NCBI GenBank assembly: GCA_016762975.1
Contig: JAESUV010000028.1
Coordinates: forward strand, 1,754 to 16,699
Length of the DNA stretch: 14,946 bases
Direction: 5' to 3'
Source of the DNA: Gammaproteobacteria bacterium
GTDB taxonomy: Bacteria; Pseudomonadota; Gammaproteobacteria; Pseudomonadales; Pseudohongiellaceae
Positions 6,537 to 14,274 of this stretch are shown here, in pieces. The notes beneath the pieces were generated by a model. That model searched no databases and had not been told where the DNA came from. It saw only the letters and a list, made by a program, of their open reading frames with translations. How positions within the stretch are numbered: the stretch's first letter is position 1; each line of letters begins with the position of its first letter. The position numbers and the translations under genes were made by a program.

Positions 6537-7063
6537 CTCGGCCCAGCTCCCAAGTTTGTAAAAATAGTTTCAACTGCATTAAGCTTTCGTGCCTAATAAA
6601 GAAGCAAGAACTGTACCCAATAAGATTAATTGAATGGTATCAATGAATTAGGAATTATCGGTTTTTAGAATTTGCTACGACTGTAAGAAAAACTGACACC
6701 TAGCAATAGAATCAACAAAAAGTAATACGCTGACTGGTCAACTTCCTAATCAACACAGCTAATAGGCGCACTCTTCTAAAGATCGAATTTATTGGGCTCA
6801 ACTTGCGGTGAAAGAGAATAGCCCAAGGTTAAGCTCTGCTTTTCCTTTCCGTGAATGCGCCACCGCTCACCCAAACTAATTCGAATGTTAGAATCCCTGC
6901 TAGACAACTATTACTACCGCCTAGTTCAACTTTTTTTACTCAGTAAATAATCGTGTTGTTTCTTATCTCCGAGGGCGATTCACCTGTGGTTAAGCCTAGC
7001 CGAATTAATGTATAGTTAGCGGCTCAAAAATTCAGGCACGTCCGCTACACTTGGAGGCACTCT
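6537..7063. other. divergent intergenic region, PEP-CTERM gene and cyclophilin gene
   Basis: These 527 AT-rich bases separate two divergent genes and have no supported coding sequence. Visible items are an inverted repeat TTGGGCT/AGCCCAA at 6792-6798 and 6820-6826, and a -10-like TATAGT at 7011-7016 upstream of the cyclophilin without a good -35. On the minus side I see no convincing promoter; a sigma-54-like half site (GGCACG) lacks its partner at the right distance. Confidence 0.6.
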
Positions 7064-7633
7064 ATGCGAAAAACCTTACTGTCACTACTACTCACCATCC
7101 CGCTTATGATGAGTTCACTAGCAACGGCTCAAGACAACCCAATCGTTGTACTGGAAACCAATAAAGGCACTATCAAGATAGAGCTTTGGGCAGACAAAGC
7201 TCCCCTGTCCGTTGAAAATTTCTTAGCCTATACAGACAATAACTACTTCGATGGCCTGATCTTCCATCGGGTTATCCCAGGCTTCATGGCTCAGGGTGGC
7301 GGCTTTGATACCGACATGGTGCAGAAATCTACCTATGACTCAATTAAGAACGAAGCCTCAGCTTCAGTACCGAATAACCGTGGCACGCTTGCGATGGCAA
7401 GAACAAATGTCGTCGACAGCGCTACCTCTCAATTTTTTATCAACCTCGTAGACAATGACTTCCTAAATCACACCGATGAGACATCGCGTGGTTTCGGTTA
7501 TGCTGTTTTCGGCGAAGTTGTAGAAGGAATGGATGTGGTTGATACGATTGCAGCTGTAGAGACAGGAACGACTAAAGGTTATCAGAACGTGCCAACTGAG
7601 CCGGTGATTATCATTTCAGTAAAACGCCAGTAA
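7064..7633 (+). CDS. periplasmic peptidyl-prolyl cis-trans isomerase, cyclophilin type
   Basis: Cyclophilins speed cis-trans isomerisation at proline during protein folding. The 189-residue product starts with a signal peptide (MRKTLLSLLLTIPLMMSS, likely cleavage after LATA at about 22), so it acts in the periplasm like E. coli PpiA. The cyclophilin core spans about 27-188: the catalytic Arg is in FHR (67-69), followed by IPGFMAQGG with Phe74 and Gln77, and SQFFINL (122-128). The tryptophan used by human cyclophilin A to bind cyclosporin is replaced, as is usual in bacteria. The start is supported by GGAGG six bases upstream. It is the only plus-strand protein gene and ends at a bidirectional terminator shared with wbpM. 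Confidence 0.93.
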   Translation: MRKTLLSLLLTIPLMMSSLATAQDNPIVVLETNKGTIKIELWADKAPLSVENFLAYTDNNYFDGLIFHRVIPGFMAQGGGFDTDMVQKSTYDSIKNEASASVPNNRGTLAMARTNVVDSATSQFFINLVDNDFLNHTDETSRGFGYAVFGEVVEGMDVVDTIAAVETGTTKGYQNVPTEPVIIISVKRQ

Positions 7634-7652
7634 GCTTTACTTTCCTATCAAT

Positions 7653-7703
7653 AAAAAGCCCAAATTCAACCCTCTTGTTTGAGGAGTTGGATTCGGGCTT
7701 TTT
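7653..7703. terminator. bidirectional intrinsic terminator, cyclophilin and wbpM
   Basis: AAAAAGCCC (7653-7661) pairs with GGGCTTTTT (7695-7703), and the inner arms AATTCAAC-CCTC and GAGG-AGTTGGATT continue the stem with small bulges. T runs occur on both strands. It sits between two convergent genes, 20 bases after the cyclophilin stop and 66 bases beyond the stop of the gene at 7769. Confidence 0.88.
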
Positions 7704-7768
7704 CGATTCTGGCGCTCTAAGCTGCTAACTTCCTAGTTAACTCTGCGCTTGCTAATTTTGGGAATCAG

Positions 7769-9727
7769 TCAGTCTTTAAACAGAGGCGTGATTTTTTGAC
7801 CCTGACCGGAGGACAGAGCAAATTGTTCTTCTCGCTCTTCCCATTGCGGATCGCTAACCTCGTCTTTTGGCTCGAATCCAACTACCGCTTCCATGAGTAG
7901 TTTTCGAATTTCTTTCAGATCAATCTGCTTGCAGGCAAGCTCTAACTTACTCAGCAGAACTTCCAATTCATTCCAGGATAAGGTTTCTTCCTTTGCACGC
8001 ATAATCTTTGGATGCTCAGTACCTGTAACCGACTCGCCAATCAATAGCTCTTCATAGAGCTTCTCACCAGGTCGCAGCCCCGTGTATTCGATAGCTATGT
8101 CTCCTCGATAGGAGTTTTCATCTCTTACCTCAAAACCCATCAAGTGAACCATCTTCTTCGCTAAGTCGATAATCTTTATCGGTTCATGCATATCGAGTAC
8201 AAACACATCACCACCGGTTGCCATTGATCCAGCCTGAATCACCAGCTGCGCGGCCTCTTGCACCGTCATGAAATAGCGGGTTACCTCTGGATGCGTAACA
8301 GTCACCGGCCCGCCCATACTGATTTGTCGCCGAAACAACGGCACTACAGACCCTGAAGAACCTAGCACGTTACCAAAACGCACCATACTGAATTTCGTAC
8401 CACTGTCACGTGCCGCCAAAGCCTGCAATACCTGCTCAGCGAATCGCTTGGTGGCTCCCATAAAATTCGTCGGCCGCACCGCCTTATCTGTTGAAATCAG
8501 AACAAAGTTTTTAACCTTAAACTTCTCGGCCGCCTGCGCCGAGACTAAGGTGCCAAATATATTATTTTGCACACCCTCCACGACGTTTTTCTCTACCATC
8601 GGTACTTGCTTATAGGCCGCTACGTGATAAACGGTATCGACCTTGAAGCTCCTAATCACATTTTCCATCTGCAGCTTATTTCCAACTGAGCCCAGCAAGG
8701 AGACTATCTCTATGCTCTCGCCGCCTTCTATGCTTTGCAGTTTATCTAAGAGTTCCGCCTCTAATTTGTAGAGCCCGAATTCGAATGTATCTAGCAGGAC
8801 TAACCTTGATGGGTTAATCGCTATGATCTGGCGACATAACTCCGAGCCTATTGAACCGCCCGCTCCAGTTACCATAACCGATTGACCTGTTATGCAGGCA
8901 CCCAGTAATTCCGGGTTAGGAGGAACAATATCACGCCCTAGAAGGTCCTCAATATCGATCTCACGAATGTCATCGACACCCATCTTTCCAGAAACCATAT
9001 CAAACAGGTCGGGAACCGTTTTTACATGCACAGGGTGATGTTCCAAGCGATTCAAGATTTCCTTTCTCTCGCCGTGTGTTGCCGAAGGTATTGCCAAAAA
9101 TATCTGGCGAACAGAGAAACCCTCTATAAGCTCATACAAGGAATTAGGACTATAGACACGGATGCCGTGCACGGTATTGCCGATCATGTTGTGACTGTCA
9201 TCAACGAATGCGACCGGCAGGTATTGATCGCCGTTCTGCAGAGCAACGAGAAGCTGCATACCGGAACTACCAGCACCGTAAATAATTACTGGCTCTTTCG
9301 GCCTAAAATTTTGGATAAGGCTCTGCAATAAAACCTTGGCAAAAAATCTAGTGCCGCCGATTAACAGCACGGCAATCATCCAAAAGATTGGTAGGATCGA
9401 TAAATCTGAAGATTCTGGGGTTTTCGCAAAAAAATAGGAAGCAGCAAGCAGGCAACTTGCAGCCGTCACGCCCTGCAAGATTAAAAATCCACTTTGCAAA
9501 CCCATATACAGGACTAGCGCCCGGTAAAGGCCAATACGTATGAAGACTAGAATGCTTACCGTTGTTGCAAGAGAAAGATAAAAGTAGAATCGCTGATCTT
9601 CAGCGAAGAAGTCCTTCCCAAGCAATACAAATGAGAACGCCAATGCTAGCACTATCATCAGCGCATCGGCGATCATCATTACGATTTGCTTCACAGAGCG
9701 TGATAATGGAATCGTATACAGGTTCAT
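7769..9727 (-). CDS. wbpM: membrane-bound nucleotide-sugar 4,6-dehydratase, WbpM/CapD/PglF family
   Basis: Long members of this family convert UDP-GlcNAc to a 4-keto-6-deoxy sugar nucleotide, the entry step to FucNAc, QuiNAc or bacillosamine-type sugars of O-antigen and capsule. The 652 residues show four membrane segments (about 10-36, 46-66, 80-100 and 112-130), a first Rossmann-like domain with GAGSSG at 151-156, and the catalytic extended short-chain dehydrogenase domain with TGAGGSIGSE at 287-296. STDKAVRPTN starts at 412 and Met423 replaces the usual Tyr of the YxxxK motif (M423..K427), which is typical of the long WbpM type. The ribosome site AAGGGGGA is seven bases from the ATG. It follows wbpL by 67 bases, the order seen in Pseudomonas. 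Confidence 0.93.
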   Translation of the reverse strand: MNLYTIPLSRSVKQIVMMIADALMIVLALAFSFVLLGKDFFAEDQRFYFYLSLATTVSILVFIRIGLYRALVLYMGLQSGFLILQGVTAASCLLAASYFFAKTPESSDLSILPIFWMIAVLLIGGTRFFAKVLLQSLIQNFRPKEPVIIYGAGSSGMQLLVALQNGDQYLPVAFVDDSHNMIGNTVHGIRVYSPNSLYELIEGFSVRQIFLAIPSATHGERKEILNRLEHHPVHVKTVPDLFDMVSGKMGVDDIREIDIEDLLGRDIVPPNPELLGACITGQSVMVTGAGGSIGSELCRQIIAINPSRLVLLDTFEFGLYKLEAELLDKLQSIEGGESIEIVSLLGSVGNKLQMENVIRSFKVDTVYHVAAYKQVPMVEKNVVEGVQNNIFGTLVSAQAAEKFKVKNFVLISTDKAVRPTNFMGATKRFAEQVLQALAARDSGTKFSMVRFGNVLGSSGSVVPLFRRQISMGGPVTVTHPEVTRYFMTVQEAAQLVIQAGSMATGGDVFVLDMHEPIKIIDLAKKMVHLMGFEVRDENSYRGDIAIEYTGLRPGEKLYEELLIGESVTGTEHPKIMRAKEETLSWNELEVLLSKLELACKQIDLKEIRKLLMEAVVGFEPKDEVSDPQWEEREEQFALSSGQGQKITPLFKD

Positions 9728-9794
9728 GGCATTCCCCCTTTATCCTTCAATCGTCAAATCAGCTGTCCTGCGATTCGCTGAGTACTTATTGCGT

Positions 9795-10808
9795 CTAAAG
9801 TGAGAAATTCTCACTTCCTGCACCGAAGCGCTTCGCAAGCAGCAACAACGGAATCAGGCCTATTACCGCTATGACCAACCCTATTTGGGGGTACTGCATG
9901 GACAGCCAAGCCATCGGCCCCAGCCAAAAAAGGTTTATCAAAATAATTGTTACCGTTACTTTCGCGTGACTCTTGTAGTGTCTCGCTGCGTTTTGATAGG
10001 CGTGAGAGGCGTGTCCTTCGTGCCAACGCTGCTTGTTCATGATGCGAACAAACAAAGTGAAGGTGGCATCTACGATAAATACGCCCAGCAACAAGACCCA
10101 AGCCCATACTGTCATGCTGCCATGCTGCAGAGATAACAGCGCCATCACCCCAAGGGTAAATCCAATAAAGCTGCTACCTACATCGCCCATAAATATCTTG
10201 GCTGGCGCCCAATTCCAAAGCAGGAATCCTCCCGTGGCGGCAGCAAAACTTGCAAAGATCAGAGTTAAAACGGTATCGCTGTTTAAAACAATTAGCAATG
10301 ACACGAAGCTTACAGCGATTAACTCTGTCGCTGCAATGCCATCTATCCCATCCATAAAATTATAAAGGTTTAGCAGCCAGACCAAGGCAAATATTGCCAA
10401 CACATTCAGCAGCATTGATTCAGGGAAGCTGAAGAGACCAAAATCTATTGCAGGCACATTGCCCAGACAATATACAACATAAGTAGATGCTAGGAATTGT
10501 GCCGGGATACGCCAACGTACATCCAGGTGCTTCATATCATCCACGATACCAATACACGCGATCACAATTGCGGCCATAAAGGCCGCAAATTCATTTGCAG
10601 GGATTTGCTCAGTGAAATAGCCGTAACTAATAACGAATAGAATTAACGCAACTATCGAAACCCCTCCTCCGACCGGAACTGGTGTCGAATGAGCGCTTCT
10701 GGAGACAGGGACAGCCATGAGCTGGAATTCTTGCGCTACCCAGCGAAACAAGCCCGTTAGGATTGCAGAGCCGAGAAACAGTAGACTACATAACAGCAAT
10801 AACGACAT
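9795..10808 (-). CDS. wbpL: undecaprenyl-phosphate glycosyl-phosphate transferase, WbpL/WecA family
   Basis: The enzyme moves a sugar-1-phosphate from a UDP-sugar to undecaprenyl phosphate in the inner membrane, starting O-antigen units. The chain is about 337 residues with some ten or eleven hydrophobic segments. Family motifs are visible (ATG-based numbering): RSAHSTPVPVGGG near 37-49, DDMK at 90-93 (metal-binding Asp pair), NFMDGIDG at 150-157, GDVGSS at 208-213 and the loop HEGHASHAYQ near 262-271. The frame is open to a TTG at 10829, but that has no ribosome site; the ATG at 10808 has ACAGG upstream and begins directly with the first membrane helix, so I chose it. It probably cooperates with the dehydratase at 7769. 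WecA proper is less likely given the adjacent wbpM-type gene. Confidence 0.9.
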   Translation of the reverse strand: MSLLLLCSLLFLGSAILTGLFRWVAQEFQLMAVPVSRSAHSTPVPVGGGVSIVALILFVISYGYFTEQIPANEFAAFMAAIVIACIGIVDDMKHLDVRWRIPAQFLASTYVVYCLGNVPAIDFGLFSFPESMLLNVLAIFALVWLLNLYNFMDGIDGIAATELIAVSFVSLLIVLNSDTVLTLIFASFAAATGGFLLWNWAPAKIFMGDVGSSFIGFTLGVMALLSLQHGSMTVWAWVLLLGVFIVDATFTLFVRIMNKQRWHEGHASHAYQNAARHYKSHAKVTVTIILINLFWLGPMAWLSMQYPQIGLVIAVIGLIPLLLLAKRFGAGSENFSL

Positions 10809-10845
10809 CAAATTCAAGCCTGTCGGCAACCAATGTGGAATCGCT

Positions 10846-10851
10846 ATTATA
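10846..10851 (-). promoter_or_regulatory. -10 box of a likely wbpL-wbpM promoter
   Basis: A perfect TATAAT on the minus strand, just downstream of the comEA terminator and about 38 bases before the wbpL ATG. No good -35 is present (best is CTGAAT at a 16-base spacing). Confidence 0.45.
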
Positions 10852-10875
10852 ACGAGCTTTTAGAAAAATTCAGTA

Positions 10876-10913
10876 TTAAAATCAGGCACTTTCAATACAT
10901 AGTGAAAGTGCCT
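10876..10913 (-). terminator. intrinsic terminator of the comEA-like gene
   Basis: AGGCACTTTCA (10884-10894) and TGAAAGTGCCT (10903-10913) form a perfect 11-bp stem with an 8-base loop. On the minus strand it is followed by GATTTTAA, and it lies 29 bases beyond the comEA-like stop. Confidence 0.8.
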
Positions 10914-10942
10914 TATCGAGCATGGCATCGAATAAATACGGA

Positions 10943-11251
10943 CTATTTATTGACTACTATTATACGCTGCCTATTCTTTTCAATCGTCGCAGCGCCGATG
11001 CCTTTTACGTCGGCCAGCTCTTCCACTGAATGAAAGCTGCCAAACATTTCACGGTAGGCGACAATTTCCTGCGCCTTTATCAGACCAACGCCATCCAACG
11101 CGGCAGCAATTGCAGCTGCATTGGCGCTATTAATATCCAACATTTGAATTTGCTGCGTGCTATCAGGCTGAGCTTCAACCGCTAGGCCAACTGTTGAGAA
11201 TGCCAACAGGACAGCGATTACCGCCAATCTAGGAATGGCTAGTCTAATCAT
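10943..11251 (-). CDS. ComEA-like helix-hairpin-helix DNA-binding protein
   Basis: This small exported protein (102 residues) has a signal peptide (IRLAIPRLAVIAVLLAFST) and a C-terminal pair of helix-hairpin-helix motifs: LDINSANAAAIAAALDGVG followed by ELADVKGIGAATIEKNR. Proteins of this type bind DNA without sequence preference and are linked to DNA uptake in naturally competent bacteria; here only the domain is certain. The frame is open to an ATG at 11284, but the ATG at 11251 has AAGGA seven bases upstream and starts the signal peptide correctly, so I chose it. In Pseudomonas a similar gene lies beside the wbpM end of the O-antigen locus. Confidence 0.85.
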   Translation of the reverse strand: MIRLAIPRLAVIAVLLAFSTVGLAVEAQPDSTQQIQMLDINSANAAAIAAALDGVGLIKAQEIVAYREMFGSFHSVEELADVKGIGAATIEKNRQRIIVVNK

Positions 11252-11301
11252 AGTAATTTCCTTATCGCTAAAATTAACAAACAAAAGTTACGAGAGTTAA
11301 A

Positions 11302-11323
11302 TAAAAACAGTCTTGGCTGTTTT
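11302..11323 (-). terminator. possible terminator after pyrF
   Basis: AAAACAG (11304-11310) and CTGTTTT (11317-11323) form a 7-bp stem with a 6-base loop, followed on the minus strand by TATTTAA. It is AT-rich and short, and starts about 20 bases after the pyrF stop. Confidence 0.5.
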
Positions 11324-11342
11324 CTATAGCTTAGTAAAGAAA

Positions 11343-12050
11343 TTAACAAACGCCAGCTATGGCTGAATTAAATTCCAATAGAGCCTCAAAGGGTGAGTCT
11401 GCTTGGGTAATAGGTCGGCCAATAACGAGATAGTTACTCCCGCTACGCACCGCTTCGGCAGGGCCGAGAACGCGCTTCTGATCACCGACAGCATCAGTTG
11501 CGCGGCGAATGCCTGGCGTTACCAGACAGAACTCCTCTGGCAGTTGCGCCCTTAACAGATGCGTTTCCGCAGCAGAACAGACAACCCCATCTAGCCCCGC
11601 ATCTCGGGTAAGAAAGGCCAGCTTGCTCACCTGTTCTTCCGGACTGCAGTCGATACCTATCTGGTTTAGATCAGCCTCGGCGAGGCTGGTCAATACGGTG
11701 ACCGCGATAAGCTTTGGTCGCTGACTACCAAATTCGAGCAAGGCCTCTCTCGCCGCCTCCATCATAGCTTGACCGCCAGATGCATGAACATTCAGCATCC
11801 AGACCCCCATGTTTCCCGCCACATTCACCGCCTTTGCCACGGTATTCGGAATATCATGAAACTTTAAATCGAGAAATACTTCGAAGCCACGACTCTGTAT
11901 TTGTTTAAGCAAATCGGGACCACAGGCCGTATACAACTCCTTACCCATTTTAAGACGGCAAAGCTTGGGGTCTAGACTATCAACTAGGCTAAGGGCAAGC
12001 TTGGCCGAATTAAAATCTACAGCCACTATTATTCTTTTTTCCACAGACAC
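11343..12050 (-). CDS. pyrF: orotidine 5'-phosphate decarboxylase
   Basis: This enzyme makes UMP from orotidine 5'-phosphate, the last step of de novo UMP synthesis. The 235-residue TIM-barrel matches the group I family length. The catalytic Lys/Asp signature is FLDLKFHDIPNTV (DxKxxD), the N-terminal VAVDFNS carries the first active-site Asp, KMGKELY carries the substrate-binding Lys, and the phosphate-binding end has TPGIRRA and YLVIGRPITQA. The order lapA-lapB-pyrF is the same as in E. coli. It lies 56 bases after lapB with no clear terminator between, so co-transcription is likely. Confidence 0.96.
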   Translation of the reverse strand: MSVEKRIIVAVDFNSAKLALSLVDSLDPKLCRLKMGKELYTACGPDLLKQIQSRGFEVFLDLKFHDIPNTVAKAVNVAGNMGVWMLNVHASGGQAMMEAAREALLEFGSQRPKLIAVTVLTSLAEADLNQIGIDCSPEEQVSKLAFLTRDAGLDGVVCSAAETHLLRAQLPEEFCLVTPGIRRATDAVGDQKRVLGPAEAVRSGSNYLVIGRPITQADSPFEALLEFNSAIAGVC

Positions 12051-12106
12051 TCCGATTCCACTTACTGTTTTAAAATTACTCGCTCGAAACTACTAGCTTG
12101 AAGTTG

Positions 12107-13318
12107 TTATGAAGAAGCATTGCCTGCTTGCCGATTCGGCAGCTCTTTAATGGGGCGAATTTTGTCCCATTTCTTACAGCTAGGACACATCCAAAAAAAA
12201 CGCTTGGTCTCAAAACCGCAGTGATGACAGCTGTACTCCGAACTTCCCTGCGCCTGCGCTTTCACGAGATTTAACAATGATTTTAAGCTGCTGGCAACAT
12301 CCTCATCGACTCCATCCAATTGCAGTCCTAGCAGCTCAATCAAAGCACCCTGTGAGGGTGCATGTTTGAGCTGCTCCCTGAGGATATCACTAGCCTCGGC
12401 ATTTCCTGATCTCGCACTTACCATCTTGGCCAATACCAGCGCAGCTTCAGTGCTTGAATCTTCTAACACCATTGCCCTAAGTAGTTTTTCAAATTCGCCG
12501 CTTGCCGAGAGACTCTCATAACAGGATGCCAGCGGCTCCAGCAATTGCGAAATGAATTCCGGCTTTGCCGCTCGCACCCGCAGCAATTCTTTTATAGCCG
12601 CCTTATAGTTTCCTTCACGCTTCTCAATGTTCGCAAGTAACAGCATTGCGCGAATACTCTTTCTCTCGAATGTAAACGCACGCTTTATTTCTGCTCTTAC
12701 TTGCGTGAATTGCTTGTTGTGAAGATGCTGCTCCGCTATCTCGCAGCAAAAATGGGCAGCTCCACCTAGCAACGCGGGGTCTTTTCTAAAGCGCGGATTT
12801 TTCAGTAATTTAGATGAACAGCTTATGGCTTTTTGCCATTCCTTCTCTGTCTGGTAAATGGTAATCAGCTGTCCAAGCGCATCCCATTTGGCTTCTCCTC
12901 CATCGTCCAGAATCTCTTTCAGGAGACGCTCCGCCCTATCGAGCAAACCGGCCGCGATATAATTGAGTGCTAGCTGCAATCGAACCGAATTAGAAAAGTC
13001 GCGCTCTAGGTTTGGCCTGGCGAGCAACGCCTGATGCACGTTGATAGCTTTGTCGACCTTGCCCCGCCTTCTCAGAAGAGCCCCAAGCGCTAGGTGTGTT
13101 TCGATGGTTTCACTATTAATTTCTAGAGCTTTGATAAAGGTATCTATCGCTTCATCTGGCTCGTCATTAAGCAGGTAGTTTAGCCCTACGAAATAATCTT
13201 GAAACAGGTCTGATTCTGAAGCGGATGTTCGAGTAGGTTTCGAAAAACCAAGCCTGCCTAATAGCCAGCCAGCGATGATGGCAATAAGTAAGAGCACGTA
13301 GAACATCAAACTTTCCAT
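12107..13318 (-). CDS. lapB: lipopolysaccharide assembly protein LapB
   Basis: LapB is an inner-membrane protein that helps FtsH degrade LpxC and so balances LPS against phospholipid. The 403 residues (E. coli LapB has 389) show an N-terminal membrane helix (FYVLLLIAIIAGWLLGRLGF), a long run of tetratricopeptide repeats from about residue 40 to 350 (for example YLLNDEPDEAIDTFIKALEI), and a C-terminal rubredoxin-type metal site with Cys364, Cys367, Cys378 and Cys381 (two CxxC pairs). The start at 13318 is 13 bases after lapA with AGGT upstream; Met5 is an alternative. Nearby wbpL and wbpM also serve the cell envelope. Confidence 0.95.
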   Translation of the reverse strand: MESLMFYVLLLIAIIAGWLLGRLGFSKPTRTSASESDLFQDYFVGLNYLLNDEPDEAIDTFIKALEINSETIETHLALGALLRRRGKVDKAINVHQALLARPNLERDFSNSVRLQLALNYIAAGLLDRAERLLKEILDDGGEAKWDALGQLITIYQTEKEWQKAISCSSKLLKNPRFRKDPALLGGAAHFCCEIAEQHLHNKQFTQVRAEIKRAFTFERKSIRAMLLLANIEKREGNYKAAIKELLRVRAAKPEFISQLLEPLASCYESLSASGEFEKLLRAMVLEDSSTEAALVLAKMVSARSGNAEASDILREQLKHAPSQGALIELLGLQLDGVDEDVASSLKSLLNLVKAQAQGSSEYSCHHCGFETKRFFWMCPSCKKWDKIRPIKELPNRQAGNASS

Positions 13319-13331
13319 AATAACCTGATCG

Positions 13332-13658
13332 CTACTTCTTTATGTCGCGTAGCGACAATGAGCGAAGATTCGAGACTTCCTCTTCCGCATCGCTAAGCGC
13401 TTTCGTTAGCCTGTGATTTTCAACCCGCGACTTTAATTGCCGAAACAAGCCCAATCCAAGCAGCAAGCCCAATAATCCGCCAGAGACGAACGCCCCAATT
13501 ATCCAGACAGACACCGGCTGCGGCGCGAGCTGCCATGAACCGACCCCGATGGTCACTGGGACCGAATTGTAATAGGTAAAAGTAACGCTAGCTGCGAACA
13601 CAACTAGGAGGAAGAAACCGGAAAGCAATTGAGTAAGCTGGCGCATCGAAAATACCAT
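13332..13658 (-). CDS. lapA: lipopolysaccharide assembly protein LapA
   Basis: LapA is a small inner-membrane partner of LapB (formerly DUF1049). The 108 residues have two membrane helices (about 8-28 and 48-70) separated by the short loop YYNSVPVTIGVGSWQLAPQPV, then a cytoplasmic tail RQLKSRVENHRLTKALSDAEEEV that is likely a coiled coil. The first ATG (13658) has only a weak ribosome site; the ATG at 13646 (Met5, MRQLTQLLSG) has GGATGG eight bases upstream and may be the true start. It is tightly linked to lapB and separated from ihfB by a terminator. Confidence 0.92.
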   Translation of the reverse strand: MVFSMRQLTQLLSGFFLLVVFAASVTFTYYNSVPVTIGVGSWQLAPQPVSVWIIGAFVSGGLLGLLLGLGLFRQLKSRVENHRLTKALSDAEEEVSNLRSLSLRDIKK

Positions 13659-13710
13659 CCAAGCTAGAAGCTTTGTATCGAATTCATGTCGTGACTAGAA
13701 AGCATCTAGT

Positions 13711-13747
13711 ACAAACAAAAACGGCATAACCTCAATGGCTATGCCGT
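13711..13747 (-). terminator. intrinsic terminator of ihfB
   Basis: ACGGCATA (13721-13728) and TATGCCGT (13740-13747) form an 8-bp stem with an 11-base loop, followed on the minus strand by TTTTTGTTTGT. It starts 26 bases after the ihfB stop and separates ihfB from lapA. Confidence 0.88.
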
Positions 13748-13772
13748 GTATTGCAAAAGCCGCAGCTTGTAC

Positions 13773-14075
13773 CTAACTGTGCTGTTCTACCAGCATACTG
13801 GTATTAACTCGATCGCGCAGTTCCTTACCGGGCTTGAAATGGGGAACGTACTTACCGCTCAACGCTACCGGCGTTCCGGTCTTAGGGTTTCGCCCAATAC
13901 GTGGAACGCGATAGTGCAACGAGAAACTACCAAAACCTCTAATTTCTATCCTTTCGCCTTCAGATAAGACCTGAGACATGTATTCAATGACCGCCTTTAC
14001 CGCAAGTTCTACGTCTTTCGAAGAAAGTTGCGTTTGCTTTGCAGCGATGCGATCTATGAGTTCAGATTTAGTCAT
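13773..14075 (-). CDS. ihfB: integration host factor subunit beta
   Basis: IHF is a heterodimer of IhfA and IhfB that bends DNA sharply at specific sites and serves in recombination, replication and transcription. The 100-residue product has the HU/IHF fold: helices MTKSELIDRIAAKQ and VELAVKAVIEYMSQVL, then the beta-arm with EIRGFGSFSLHYR, the arm tip GRNPKTGTPV containing the Pro that intercalates, and the closing helix PGKELRDRVN. Sequence and position next to rpsA mark it as the beta subunit and not HU. The start has AGGGA six bases upstream. An inverted repeat lies at 14099-14127 just before it. Confidence 0.96.
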   Translation of the reverse strand: MTKSELIDRIAAKQTQLSSKDVELAVKAVIEYMSQVLSEGERIEIRGFGSFSLHYRVPRIGRNPKTGTPVALSGKYVPHFKPGKELRDRVNTSMLVEQHS

Positions 14076-14098
14076 AATTATTCCCTGTCCCCTGTCTT

Positions 14099-14127
14099 AA
14101 TACGAATGACAACCGACGATTCGTATT
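14099..14127. repeat. inverted repeat upstream of ihfB
   Basis: AATACGAAT (14099-14107) and ATTCGTATT (14119-14127) are perfect 9-base inverted arms with an 11-base centre, starting 24 bases upstream of the ihfB ATG. It may be an operator or an RNA hairpin in the leader; the sequence does not decide which. Confidence 0.6.
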
Positions 14128-14219
14128 ACGGTTTTGCTTTCAGGTATCCCAGCCTAACACAAACATCTAACCAGTTTGAATCAAGAAATGACGCAAAGTA
14201 TTGATAAATCTAGAATGTT

Positions 14220-14261
14220 CTCCTGCCTCGAGATCAAACAGTGTTGATCGCGACACAGGAG
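14220..14261 (-). other. two-part hairpin after rpsA
   Basis: CTCCTG/CAGGAG (14220-14225 and 14256-14261) encloses CGAGATCAA/TTGATCGCG (14229-14237 and 14244-14252, one mismatch), with a 3x3 internal loop between and a 6-base terminal loop. It starts 14 bases after the rpsA stop. No U run follows on the minus strand, so it is probably an RNA end or processing element and not a simple intrinsic terminator. Confidence 0.5.
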
Positions 14262-14274
14262 GAGACAGTTCTTT

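Noticed and set aside
6570..6596. Sigma-54 promoter upstream of the PEP-CTERM gene
   Set aside because: A GGCACG half is present on the minus strand, and such genes can be PrsR/sigma-54 controlled, but the GC of the -12 element is not at the required distance.
6792..6826. TTGGGCT/AGCCCAA inverted repeat as a terminator
   Set aside because: The 7-bp stem has a 21-base loop and no U run, and it sits in a divergent region where a terminator is not expected.
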